NCBI GenBank assembly: GCA_964446485.1
Contig: CAYUOU010000003.1
Location: 1-64,000, forward strand
DNA length: 64,000 bases
Direction: 5' to 3'
Source: JBDRRP01 sp964446485
GTDB lineage: Bacteria > Desulfobacterota > Desulfobacteria > Desulfobacterales > JBDRRP01
The position numbers and the translations under genes are program-made. Below the pieces are notes generated by a model. The model ran no database searches and had not been told where the DNA came from. It worked only from the letters and a program-made list of their open reading frames with translations. Shown one piece after another: positions 43,106-51,896 of this stretch; the first letter of the stretch is position 1; each line of letters starts with the position of its first letter.

Positions 43106-44518
43106 ATGACTGAACATCTCTCGGTAGATTTTGCTGTTCTCGGCGGCGGGCCCGGCGGTTACACGGCCGCGTTTCGCGCGGCGGATCTCGGGCTAAGCGT
43201 TTGCCTCATCGAAAAGCAGCAGCGACTGGGCGGGGTCTGTCTCAATGTGGGCTGCATCCCGTCGAAAACCTTGCTGCACTGCGCCGCTGTCATGGAAGAG
43301 GTTCAGGTGCTCAAAGATTTCGGCATCTCTTATGCCAGGCCTGACATTGATCTTGACGCCCTTCGTAGCAAAAAAGACAGTGTTATCAATCAATTGACCA
43401 CAGGGCTGGACGGTTTATACAAGGCACGGAAGATCACCCGTCTCAACGGCCTCGGCCGGTTTGTCGATGCCAACGCGATGATGGTCGATGGCGAAAACGG
43501 GAAAACGCGGGTATCCTTCAAGCATGCCGTCATCGCCACCGGGTCGCGACCGTTTCCGCTTCCCGGGGCCCCCGAGGACCCACGTATTTGGGACTCCACC
43601 GATGCGCTTGCCCTCAAGGGCGCACCGGAGCGTTTGATGATCATCGGTGGCGGCATCATCGGGCTGGAGATGGCCCAAGTTTACGAGGCGCTTGGCGCTG
43701 AAATAACTATCGTCGAGATGCTGGATCAATTGATCCCACCGGCCGACAGGGATCTTGTCCAGCCGCTGTTTCTGAAGCTGAAAAAACGTTATCAGATCCA
43801 CACGGGTACTAAGGTCACCGGAATCGAAGTGGAAACGGAGGGCATCAGGGTCAGCTTCAAGGGAGCCAACGTCGATGAAAGAAATTCCTACGATGCCGTA
43901 TTGGTGGCTATCGGCCGGAGCCCCAACAGCGAGCATATCGGTCTCTCGGCGGTCGGCATCGGCATGTCATCGCGCGGCGCCGTCGAGGTCAATGCTCAGA
44001 TGCAAACCGTGATCCCGCACATCTTCGCCATTGGTGACGTTGTCGGCGATCCCATGCTCGCTCACAAGGCCACCCATCAGGCCAAAGTGGCCGCTGAAGT
44101 CAGCGCCGGCCGCCCGTCGGTTTTTTCACCCCTGGCGATTCCTTCGGTCGCTTACACCAGCCCCGAGATCGCGTGGATCGGCATCACCGAAAAAGAGGCC
44201 AAACAGGCTGGTATTGCTCACGAAAAGGGTAAATTCTCTTGGGGGGCCAGTGGCAGGGCGCTGAGCGCCGGTAGCCCGGTGGGTGTCAGCAAGGCCCTTT
44301 TCGATAAGAAGACCGGCCGACTCATCGGGGCCGGTATTTGTGGAGCCCACGCCGGTGAACTGATTCACGAGGCCGTGCTCGCTCTGGAAATGGGCGCCGA
44401 TGCGGAAGATATCAGCAAAACCATCCACGCCCATCCAACCCTATCGGAAACCTTTGCCTTTGCCTCGGAAATGGTTCACGGCTCGATCACCGACGCCCTG
44501 TCGCCGAAAAAGAAATAA
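43106..44518 (+). CDS. lpdA: Dihydrolipoyl dehydrogenase (E3)
   Basis: 470-aa FAD flavoprotein that reoxidises dihydrolipoamide with NAD+. Motifs: FAD-binding GGGPGGYTAAFRAADLG, redox disulfide GGVCLNVGCIPSK, NAD-binding GGGIIGLEMAQVYEALG, second FAD segment AIGDVVGDPMLAHKA and the C-terminal active-site HAHPTLSET. It lies 71 nt after aceF and completes the complex encoded by aceE and aceF. Confidence 0.95.
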   Translation: MTEHLSVDFAVLGGGPGGYTAAFRAADLGLSVCLIEKQQRLGGVCLNVGCIPSKTLLHCAAVMEEVQVLKDFGISYARPDIDLDALRSKKDSVINQLTTGLDGLYKARKITRLNGLGRFVDANAMMVDGENGKTRVSFKHAVIATGSRPFPLPGAPEDPRIWDSTDALALKGAPERLMIIGGGIIGLEMAQVYEALGAEITIVEMLDQLIPPADRDLVQPLFLKLKKRYQIHTGTKVTGIEVETEGIRVSFKGANVDERNSYDAVLVAIGRSPNSEHIGLSAVGIGMSSRGAVEVNAQMQTVIPHIFAIGDVVGDPMLAHKATHQAKVAAEVSAGRPSVFSPLAIPSVAYTSPEIAWIGITEKEAKQAGIAHEKGKFSWGASGRALSAGSPVGVSKALFDKKTGRLIGAGICGAHAGELIHEAVLALEMGADAEDISKTIHAHPTLSETFAFASEMVHGSITDALSPKKK

Positions 44519-44551
44519 CGAATATGGGGTTCAGCAGACGAATTAGCGCTG

Positions 44552-44764
44552 CTAGGCCCCTCGTCTCAGGATCAGGCGGCATGCCTTGCTCTCCGGTGCC
44601 GCGATGAAGACGAAGGAGAGGATAAACAGCGGGATGGCGAAAAAGAGGCCCACCACAGGTAGGATGAGGAATCCCAGCGCCCCCAGTGCCACCGCCAGTG
44701 GCAATATGATCATTCCAATGGTGCGGCTCGACCATTTTTCATTTGCACAGTCTTGTTTGTTCAT
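44552..44764 (-). CDS. Small membrane protein
   Basis: 70-aa protein with two hydrophobic stretches (TIGMIILPLAVALGALGFLI and LPVVGLFFAIPLFILSFVFI) and a basic C-terminus ending RLILRRGA. I do not recognise a family. ATG 44764 has GGAGGG upstream, and a longer start adds residues without support. It faces lpdA from the opposite strand. Confidence 0.62.
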   Translation of the reverse strand: MNKQDCANEKWSSRTIGMIILPLAVALGALGFLILPVVGLFFAIPLFILSFVFIAAPESKACRLILRRGA

Positions 44765-44973
44765 GGCTACCCTCCAGTATCTCTGATGCGCTTGTTGGTG
44801 TAGAGTATCTTGCATTCCAATTCTTGACATGATTACTCGGAAATCAAGACGGAAACTGTATGGGTTGGGTAAGTGTTCAATGAGGGGTCTTGACTATTAT
44901 TGACGACGGCGCCGGTCTGAATGGTGCCGCATCGGCCAGCGTTTTTTCCGATGCCGTGGGAACCTGGCCCTGC

Positions 44974-46818
44974 CTAAGGCACGATCGCCTTTTGAACGGC
45001 GTCGATGAGGTCGTCGGCGGTGTAGAAATCGGCCACCAGCGTATCGCGGCCGTCAGGGGAGCGGACCACCACCAGGGGGATGGTGAGTCTACCGGTGGAT
45101 TGGAGAAAGGATCGCCCGGCGCTATCCGGTGCGGTGAGATCGATCTTTATGGGGATGGCCTTTTCATCGTCAAAGAGATTGATCACCTCGGGGTGACGGT
45201 AGACTTGCTGCTCGATGGCTTTGCAATTGAGGCACCATTCGGCGGTGAAAACGAGTACCGCGGGCTTTTGGAGGCGCATGACATCAGCATAGCGCTCGGG
45301 CGTGTAATGCACCCACTTGATCTCTCCCGCGTCCGACAAGGCCAGACCCATGAGGGCCGTCGCCCCGGCGGTGAAAAAGCCCAGGGCCAGCCCCGCGCGT
45401 TTTCTCGCGGGCGTGGTCGCCATGGCGCGATACCTGTACGCGAACCACAATGCGGCGATGCCGCAGAATCCCATCACCACCCACCAGTAGGCACGGCTTG
45501 GCGGCGTTGTCGGCGCCGCCAAGAGTCCGCTGATGCCGGTGCCGGCGAAGTAGGCCGCGGCTGCGAGCATCAGCCATCCCATGACTTCCTTGAGCAGCTG
45601 ATTGGCGGGCCCCGTTTTGGGCAACCGACGTGCCAGCGCCGGCCGAGCGGCCAGGACCACATAAGGCAGCGCCATGCCAACCCCGATTGCCAAAAACACC
45701 GCCAACGCCTTTGCCGGCGCCTGGGTGACGGCCCAAGCCACCGCCGCCCCCATGAATGGGGCCGTGCAGGGGGTGGAAAGCACCGCCGCGAGAATCCCCA
45801 GCAGGAAAGATCCCGTTATCCGCTCCTGGGAAGGATTGATCATGTACACCCAGCCGGGCAGGGTGACGGCCGCCGGCCGCAGCATGCCAATGGCCATGAC
45901 GGCAATGACGAGCCCCACCGATACGGTGAACCACGGATACTGGAAAAGTTGGTTGGCAGCGGTGAGCCCGCTGATGGCGAATACCAGGATGCCCAGTGCG
46001 CCCCAGAAGGCGATGATACCGGCAGCCATGGCGGCTCCCAAAAGAAAGCACCGGCGGGGATTCTGTTCGGCGGCCGATGACAGGCTGATGATCTTGATGG
46101 GAATGAGGGGCAGCACACAAGGGGTGAGGTTCAGAAAAATGCCGCCCAGTGCGGCCATGGCCATGAGCATGAGTCGGCCAAACCAGCCGGCGGTGTCCAG
46201 TGACACCCGAAGACCGAAAAAGTGTAACTCCACGGCGGTTTCCGGTCGCGGTATGGCCGGCGTCTGGCCGGACGGATCGAGGCCAGTCCCGATGGCGAGC
46301 AAACGGTTTTCGGGGAAATAGCATACAGACGCGTCGCAGGCCTGGAAACGCAATTGGAGACGAACGGCCGGGGCTGCCCCTGCCGTCAGCCCATCACCGC
46401 TGAGCGGCACATGGATCTTGATGTTGCCATCGAAAACCATCAGCGGCTCAGCGGCGAAGGTGACGGCGACACCGTGGGCCGGCGGGTAGATCACCGGGCC
46501 GGCCGTCACCCCGGCGGGCAGTGAAGACAGGGTTACCCGAGTGGCCACGGGTTGAAAGTCATCCATAACCGTCAATTGGGCCGCATCGGCATTGATGTGG
46601 AGCCCCGGGGGGATGGACACTGCCAGCGTGATCCTGCCGCCCTCCGTCGTCGGTTCCCACCGCGTCTCGACGACAATGGGGCGTGGCTGGCCCTGTGCCG
46701 AAGGGGCGGCCCAAACAACGGACATCAGCGCCGCCGCCAGCACCATGATGCTGGGCAATGATTGGAGCCACCCTGTCATGCGGCATCCACTGCCCTGATT
46801 TGTCAGATCTCGCCTCAT
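44974..46818 (-). CDS. dsbD: Thiol:disulfide interchange protein DsbD
   Basis: 614-aa inner-membrane protein that moves electrons from cytoplasmic thioredoxin to the periplasm for disulfide isomerisation or cytochrome c maturation. An N-terminal signal segment is followed by the alpha domain with CDASVCYFPENRLL. Then come eight helices with cysteines in LNLTPCVLPLIPIK and STPCTAPFMG, and a C-terminal thioredoxin domain with AEWCLNCKAIE. The start at 46818 or 46779 (MTGWLQSLPS) is undecided; neither has a well-placed ribosome-binding site. Confidence 0.93.
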   Translation of the reverse strand: MRRDLTNQGSGCRMTGWLQSLPSIMVLAAALMSVVWAAPSAQGQPRPIVVETRWEPTTEGGRITLAVSIPPGLHINADAAQLTVMDDFQPVATRVTLSSLPAGVTAGPVIYPPAHGVAVTFAAEPLMVFDGNIKIHVPLSGDGLTAGAAPAVRLQLRFQACDASVCYFPENRLLAIGTGLDPSGQTPAIPRPETAVELHFFGLRVSLDTAGWFGRLMLMAMAALGGIFLNLTPCVLPLIPIKIISLSSAAEQNPRRCFLLGAAMAAGIIAFWGALGILVFAISGLTAANQLFQYPWFTVSVGLVIAVMAIGMLRPAAVTLPGWVYMINPSQERITGSFLLGILAAVLSTPCTAPFMGAAVAWAVTQAPAKALAVFLAIGVGMALPYVVLAARPALARRLPKTGPANQLLKEVMGWLMLAAAAYFAGTGISGLLAAPTTPPSRAYWWVVMGFCGIAALWFAYRYRAMATTPARKRAGLALGFFTAGATALMGLALSDAGEIKWVHYTPERYADVMRLQKPAVLVFTAEWCLNCKAIEQQVYRHPEVINLFDDEKAIPIKIDLTAPDSAGRSFLQSTGRLTIPLVVVRSPDGRDTLVADFYTADDLIDAVQKAIVP

Positions 46819-47070
46819 CGTATGCGGGTTTCCGTTCCTCTCTCCTGAGCCCGATTATCATGCCTTCCGGCGGAGGCGTCACCGTGCCGATGTCGGGCCG
46901 GTTCCAGCGCCGTGTGGGGTCCCTATACGCTCGCCCGGCGCCGCCGTTCATGTTCATCCCACTGTGCTTCGGGCGAACATGATCACCCCATCAATGCTCG
47001 AGCCTCCTAATATCAGGAAACCGCGACGGCGGTAAACTCCATTGTCCATCCACACCGTCTGACATAACAT
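46819..47070. other. Divergent gap between dsbD and panC
   Basis: No gene seen. The panC promoter lies at its right edge. No convincing dsbD promoter could be placed. Confidence 0.35.
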
Positions 47071-47099
47071 TTGACAGTCCACTTGGATTTATTTATCTT
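47071..47099 (+). promoter_or_regulatory. Sigma-70-like promoter for panC
   Basis: TTGACA (47071-47076), 17-nt spacer, TATCTT (47094-47099). The predicted start near 47106 gives a leader of about 30 nt. The -35 is a perfect match. Confidence 0.7.
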
Positions 47100-47138
47100 C
47101 CTCGGTTCAGATAACGTCTTACAGGTAGTGCCAGCGTT

Positions 47139-47990
47139 ATGGATATCATTCGCGACACGAGAGAGATGCAGCATCGGGCCATTGGGCTCAAACGCTCAGG
47201 GCGGCGCATCGGCTTTGTTCCCACCATGGGCTTTCTTCATGAAGGGCATTTGTCGTTGATGCGCGAGGCGGGACGGCACGCCGACGTTCTCGTGGTGAGT
47301 ATTTTCGTCAACCCCACCCAATTCGGACCCAATGAGGATTTGGAGGCCTACCCCCGTGATGCTCGGCGAGATGAGCAATTGTGCCGAGACACCGGGGTGG
47401 ATGTGCTGTTTTTTCCCGGCGTGGCGGACATGTATCCCACCGGGTTTCAGACTACCGTGAGCCTGAAGCACCTGCCGGGTGGGTTGTGTGGGCGTTCCCG
47501 GCCAATCCATTTCAACGGTGTGGCTACAGTGGTGGCGAAATTATTTAACATTGTCCAGCCCGATGTGGCCGTGTTCGGAGAAAAGGACTATCAGCAGTTG
47601 GCCGTGATCCGTCGCCTGGTGGCCGACCTCGATTTTCCCATCCGGATTATCGGCGGTCCCACGGTCAGGGAACCGGATGGGCTGGCCATGAGTTCTCGAA
47701 ATGCCTATCTTGATCCGCATGAGCGTGATGCGGCGCTCAGTCTGAGCAAGGCGCTCGCTCATGCGCAGGATCAGGTCGCTGCCGGCGCGACGCAGTGCAG
47801 TGACATCTGTCGAGCGGCGGCTGCCGCCATTTCGGCTTACGAAGCCGCGGAAATCGACTATGTCGACATCGTGGACCCGGATTCCCTCGAACCCCTGGAG
47901 ACCCTTGCCGGCAGTGCCCGTATGGTTGTGGCGGTTCGGGTGGGAAAGACGCGGTTGATCGACAACATGGCTTTGGTAACGGATCATTGA
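47139..47990 (+). CDS. panC: Pantothenate synthetase
   Basis: 283-aa enzyme joining pantoate and beta-alanine with ATP to make pantothenate, a coenzyme A precursor. Motifs: the HIGH-like PTMGFLHEGHLSL, VVSIFVNPTQFGPNEDL, FGEKDYQQ and the KMSKS-like AMSSRN. The loop usually written RPGHF reads SRPIHF here. The promoter 40 nt upstream drives it, and a structured segment at its stop separates it from metK. Confidence 0.96.
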   Translation: MDIIRDTREMQHRAIGLKRSGRRIGFVPTMGFLHEGHLSLMREAGRHADVLVVSIFVNPTQFGPNEDLEAYPRDARRDEQLCRDTGVDVLFFPGVADMYPTGFQTTVSLKHLPGGLCGRSRPIHFNGVATVVAKLFNIVQPDVAVFGEKDYQQLAVIRRLVADLDFPIRIIGGPTVREPDGLAMSSRNAYLDPHERDAALSLSKALAHAQDQVAAGATQCSDICRAAAAAISAYEAAEIDYVDIVDPDSLEPLETLAGSARMVVAVRVGKTRLIDNMALVTDH

Positions 47991-48025
47991 GGTACCGATG
48001 GCCCCACGGGCCTCACCGGCACCTC
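47989..48025 (+). other. Structured hairpin upstream of metK
   Basis: Three nested helices: GAGGT/ACCTC, CCG/CGG and GGCCC/GGGCC with a 3-nt loop. It begins on the panC stop, about 86 nt before the metK ATG. It matches no SAM or SAH riboswitch consensus I can recall. A downstream CCGGCATGCCGG palindrome at about 48069-48080 adds further structure. It is a candidate for a terminator or regulatory leader. Confidence 0.4.
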
Positions 48026-48110
48026 GGCAACTGGAGCGATTCGTTTGCAGGAAATCTCGTATCGGCCGGCCGGCATGCCGGTTGCGCAAACCATTGAAGG
48101 AGACGCCTCA

Positions 48111-49280
48111 ATGAGCAAAGACAACCACCTATTCACATCCGAATCGGTCACCGAGGGACATCCGGACAAAGTCGCCGACGCCATCTCTGACGCCGTTCTG
48201 GACGCCATCATGGCCCAGGACACGCAATGCCGCGTCGCCTGCGAGACATTGGTCACCACCGGTCTGGCTTTCATTGCCGGTGAAATTACCACCAACTGCT
48301 ATGTCCATATGCCGACCATCGTTCGGGACACCATTCGTGAGATCGGCTATTCGTCATCCCAGATGGGGTTTGACTGGCAGACCTGCTCGGTCATCACCAG
48401 CATCGACCAGCAGTCCCCCGATATCGCCCAGGGCGTAAACGAAGGCGAGGGCCTTTACAAGGAGCAGGGCGCCGGCGACCAGGGGCTGATGTTCGGCTTT
48501 GCCTCCGACGAGACCCCGGAGTTGATGCCCATGCCCATCATGTTCGCCCACAAACTCACCCGCCGGCTGTCCCAGGTTCGCAAAAACGGGGCCCTGGATT
48601 TTCTTCGCCCCGACGGAAAATCCCAGGTCACCATCGAATACGAAAACGGCACCCCCCGGCGTGTGGACGCCATCGTGGTCTCCACCCAGCACAAGCCCGA
48701 CGTCACCTACGAGGACCTCCGTGCGGCGGTCATCGATGAAGTCATCAAAAAGGTGATTCCCCAAGAAATGGTGGACGGGGACACCAAGTACTATATCAAT
48801 CCCACCGGCCGGTTCGTCGTGGGCGGCCCTATGGGGGACTGCGGCCTCACGGGCAGGAAGATCATCGTTGACACCTATGGCGGGCAGGGAAGCCACGGGG
48901 GGGGGTGCTTTTCCGGCAAGGATCCCTCCAAGGTCGATCGCAGCGCGTCGTATATGGGCCGTCACATTGCCAAAAATATCGTTGCCGCCGGCCTCGCCAA
49001 AAAATGTGAGGTCCAGATTGCCTACGCCATCGGTGTGGCCCAACCGGTATCGGTCATGGTGGACCCCATGGGAACCGGCGTGGTGCCCAAAAGTCGCCTG
49101 GAGGAATTGGTTCGTGAAGTCTTTGATCTGCGCCCTGCCGCCATCATCGATTACCTGGACCTCAAGCGGCCGATCTATAAAAAAACATCCTCCTACGGGC
49201 ATTTTGGCCGTACTGAGCCAGAGTTCTCCTGGGAGCTTACCAACCAAGCGGAACGACTGAAAGACTTGGCCGGGATCTGA
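48111..49280 (+). CDS. metK: S-adenosylmethionine synthetase
   Basis: 389-aa enzyme making S-adenosylmethionine from methionine and ATP. Motifs: FTSESVTEGHPDKVADAISD, GAGDQGLMFGFA and GGCFSGKDPSKVDRSASYMG. The third block reads GGQGSHGGG where E. coli has GGMARHGGG, a normal family variation. ATG 48111 has GAAGGAG upstream; the longer frame to 48045 is discounted. The ahcY gene follows 72 nt later, forming the methyl cycle. Confidence 0.96.
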   Translation: MSKDNHLFTSESVTEGHPDKVADAISDAVLDAIMAQDTQCRVACETLVTTGLAFIAGEITTNCYVHMPTIVRDTIREIGYSSSQMGFDWQTCSVITSIDQQSPDIAQGVNEGEGLYKEQGAGDQGLMFGFASDETPELMPMPIMFAHKLTRRLSQVRKNGALDFLRPDGKSQVTIEYENGTPRRVDAIVVSTQHKPDVTYEDLRAAVIDEVIKKVIPQEMVDGDTKYYINPTGRFVVGGPMGDCGLTGRKIIVDTYGGQGSHGGGCFSGKDPSKVDRSASYMGRHIAKNIVAAGLAKKCEVQIAYAIGVAQPVSVMVDPMGTGVVPKSRLEELVREVFDLRPAAIIDYLDLKRPIYKKTSSYGHFGRTEPEFSWELTNQAERLKDLAGI

Positions 49281-49352
49281 GACAAACCCACGCCGGCCCT
49301 ATCGTCACCCAGGCGTACCGCTGCACCCCTAAACCCACAGGAGTATCGCCCC

Positions 49353-50807
49353 ATGACCATCACGCAAATTAAAGAGATCGCCGGTGCCTTTCACCCCATC
49401 GCACCGTTGCTGCCCCATAAAGTCGCCGATATCGGTCTTGCCGATTTCGGAAACAAAGAAATGGCCCTCGCGGAAAATGAGATGCCCGGCCTCATGGCCG
49501 TTCGCGAAAAGTACGGCGCCGAAAAACCCCTAACGGGATTGAAAGTCACCGGCAGCCTTCACATGACCATCCAGACGGCCATGCTCATCGAAACCCTCAA
49601 CATCCTCGGGGCCGATATCCGATGGGCCTCTTGCAATATTTTTTCCACCCAGGATCATGCCGCTGCGGCCATTGCCAAAAACGGCACCGCCGCCGTGTTT
49701 GCCTGGAAGGGGGAAACGCTTCCGGAATATTGGTGGTGTACCGAACAGGCACTGCTCTGGCCGGATGGCTCCGGCCCCGATCTCATCGTTGACGATGGCG
49801 GCGATGCCACCATGATGGTGCATCAGGGCGTGGCGGTGGAGCGGGATCCTATCCTTCTCGAACGCAAGTACGACAGTGCTGACATGCAATATCTTATGGA
49901 GCGGCTGAAATCCACCTACGAACGGGATCCTGGATTGTGGACCCGGGTGGCCGCCGGCATCCGAGGGGTGTCCGAAGAAACCACCACGGGCGTCCACCGG
50001 CTGTATCAGCTCGCCCGCGACAAGCAATTGCTTTTTCCGGCCATCAACGTCAACGATTCGGTTACCAAGAGCAAGTTCGACAACCTCTACGGCTGCCGGG
50101 AGTCTCTTGCCGACGGCATCAAAAGGGCCACCGATGTCATGGTGGCCGGTAAAACCGTTGTCGTTTGCGGATACGGAGACGTGGGCAAGGGGTGTGCGGA
50201 CGCCATGCGCGGGCTTGGTGCCCGCGTCATCGTCACAGAGATCGACCCCATCTGTGCGCTTCAGGCTGCCATGGAAGGCTACGAGGTTAAAACCCTTGAG
50301 GCGGTGGCTGCCTTCGGTGACATCTTCGTCACTGCCACCGGGTGCTACAAGGTGATCACCGGTGCTCACATGGAGATGATGAAAAACGAGGCCATCATCT
50401 GCAATATCGGGCATTTCGACAACGAGATCGACATGGGCTACCTTGAAGCCGGAGTGGCTTGCCACAAGGAGAATATCAAACCCCAGGTGGACAAGTGGAC
50501 GCTGTCTTCCGGACGATCGGTCATCATCCTGGCCGAGGGCCGCTTGGTGAACTTGGGCTGTGCCACCGGACACCCAAGCTTTGTCATGAGCAACAGTTTC
50601 ACCAACCAGTGCCTGGCCCAGATCAAGCTGGCCACCGAGGCACTGGCGCCGGATGTTTACACGCTGCCGAAGGAACTCGACGAGGAAGTGGCCCGTCTCC
50701 ATCTGGATCGGCTGGGGGTGTCGCTCACCGTGCTGTCACAGGAGCAGGCGGATTATCTCGGGGTGCCGGTGAGAGGACCGTATAAGCCGGATCATTACCG
50801 CTACTAA
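49353..50807 (+). CDS. ahcY: Adenosylhomocysteinase
   Basis: 484-aa NAD-dependent hydrolase that splits S-adenosylhomocysteine to adenosine and homocysteine. It has SVTKSKFDNLYGCRESL (NAD-contact), the Rossmann motif VVCGYGDVGKGCADAMRG and the conserved C-terminal VRGPYKPDHYRY. Its pairing with metK recycles SAM by-products. A strong terminator follows its stop. No SAH riboswitch signature is seen between metK and ahcY. Confidence 0.96.
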   Translation: MTITQIKEIAGAFHPIAPLLPHKVADIGLADFGNKEMALAENEMPGLMAVREKYGAEKPLTGLKVTGSLHMTIQTAMLIETLNILGADIRWASCNIFSTQDHAAAAIAKNGTAAVFAWKGETLPEYWWCTEQALLWPDGSGPDLIVDDGGDATMMVHQGVAVERDPILLERKYDSADMQYLMERLKSTYERDPGLWTRVAAGIRGVSEETTTGVHRLYQLARDKQLLFPAINVNDSVTKSKFDNLYGCRESLADGIKRATDVMVAGKTVVVCGYGDVGKGCADAMRGLGARVIVTEIDPICALQAAMEGYEVKTLEAVAAFGDIFVTATGCYKVITGAHMEMMKNEAIICNIGHFDNEIDMGYLEAGVACHKENIKPQVDKWTLSSGRSVIILAEGRLVNLGCATGHPSFVMSNSFTNQCLAQIKLATEALAPDVYTLPKELDEEVARLHLDRLGVSLTVLSQEQADYLGVPVRGPYKPDHYRY

Positions 50808-50814
50808 CACCACG

Positions 50815-50856
50815 CAGCGGGAGGCGGTGTTTCATCAGCCCTCCCGCTGTTTTTTT
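50815..50856 (+). terminator. Rho-independent terminator after ahcY
   Basis: CAGCGGGAGG (50815-50824), a 15-nt loop, CCTCCCGCTG (50840-50849), then seven Ts. A perfect 10-bp stem with a U-tract makes this the clearest terminator in the window. Confidence 0.88.
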
Positions 50857-51794
50857 CAGGGTTGTGGGTCCAGCACGACCAATACCCGGCACTCTCTGAG
50901 AAACGGCAGATTTTTCACCGCACTGCGCAATCTGGCGGCATCCGCATTGCTGATGACGAGATCACAGCGGGTCTCACCGACGGCTCTGAGCACCCGCGTC
51001 CGCATGGGGTGGGTTCCCACACGGTCCGCGGCCGACGGGGAATCGGCGATGGCGGTGTACCCGGTCATGCCGGAATGTACGGCAAACTCCCGGCTGACAA
51101 ATGCGGCACCGTAAACGGTCCGCCCGCCTTCATCTCTCACGGCGATGGTCATGGCCGCCCTGGCGCCGGTGCTGCGCGCATCCAGCACCCACCCTGTATA
51201 CGGCTGCTGGTCGGCGACGGCATCGTTGGTACCGGCCGGCGCCGGCGGGGTCTTGGGTTTAGACAGCGTGGCCATCGCTTGGATGGGCTGCACTTGGCGG
51301 ATCTCTTCAGGCAAAAGCAGCTGGGCCGGGCTGCCATACAGCGGCAGCATCAGTTCGATGGACACCGTACCGTCGGAAAGATATTGCTGGTTGGCAACCG
51401 GAAGGTTTTGAACGAGCGTTCGGAATTCTGCAGCGATACGCGGCGTGGCGTCCATGACCTGGCCGATGGTGAGATCGGGTCGGATTCTCACATGGCGCGC
51501 AGTGAGCAGCACGCGTTCGTAGGCATCGGCCCTGGCCCCGTTGAGGACGCGTTCCTGAACGCCGCCGCCGGTATCATCGATGACCAGCGGTGATGACACC
51601 CCGATGGCGTGAACGGTGCCACGAGACCAGTCGATGACACCGCTGTCAACGCGTTCGATGACATGGGGTGTCGGGAACTCCGTGCCGCCCCATGCCGTGC
51701 CGCGCGGTGCACCGATGATGAGAATGGCGATCACGAGGATCCAGCAGTGGCAGCGCATGCCGCGTATTGGCCCCAGGTCGGGAAGGGTTGTCAA
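50856..51794 (-). CDS. Exported hypothetical protein, LPP20-like, first of four-gene envelope cluster
   Basis: 312-aa protein with an N-terminal signal (ILVIAILIIGAPRGTAWG). It is built like the protein at 53018: an early IDWSRGTVHAIGVSSPLV block corresponds to IDWVKEKLTAVGVGAPVT there, and a C-terminal LVISNADAARLRSAV to LVISAPDYDLLKEIS. The pattern of these LPP20-like proteins recalls CsgG-linked envelope proteins, but a function cannot be assigned. The TTG start at 51794 is supported by GAGGTGA; ATG 51758 is the alternative. It is the last gene of a minus-strand run. Confidence 0.72.
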   Translation of the reverse strand: MTTLPDLGPIRGMRCHCWILVIAILIIGAPRGTAWGGTEFPTPHVIERVDSGVIDWSRGTVHAIGVSSPLVIDDTGGGVQERVLNGARADAYERVLLTARHVRIRPDLTIGQVMDATPRIAAEFRTLVQNLPVANQQYLSDGTVSIELMLPLYGSPAQLLLPEEIRQVQPIQAMATLSKPKTPPAPAGTNDAVADQQPYTGWVLDARSTGARAAMTIAVRDEGGRTVYGAAFVSREFAVHSGMTGYTAIADSPSAADRVGTHPMRTRVLRAVGETRCDLVISNADAARLRSAVKNLPFLRECRVLVVLDPQP

Positions 51795-51896
51795 TGGGAA
51801 CTCACCTCATTGGGTCGGTTCGCTGGCAGGGTGCATAGAAACCGGGACCGGTGAGTCGGCCCATCCTTCGTTGGCAGTACAACCGGCCGGCGGTCC

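Noticed and set aside
44930..44955. Hairpin downstream of dsbD as a terminator
   Set aside because: Arms GCATCGG/CCGATGC form a 7-bp stem, but no U-tract follows in the dsbD direction and the T-run is inside the loop region.
49281..49352. SAH riboswitch before ahcY
   Set aside because: No GAGGAGCG core with the matching GCAACGG segment was found in the 72-nt gap.
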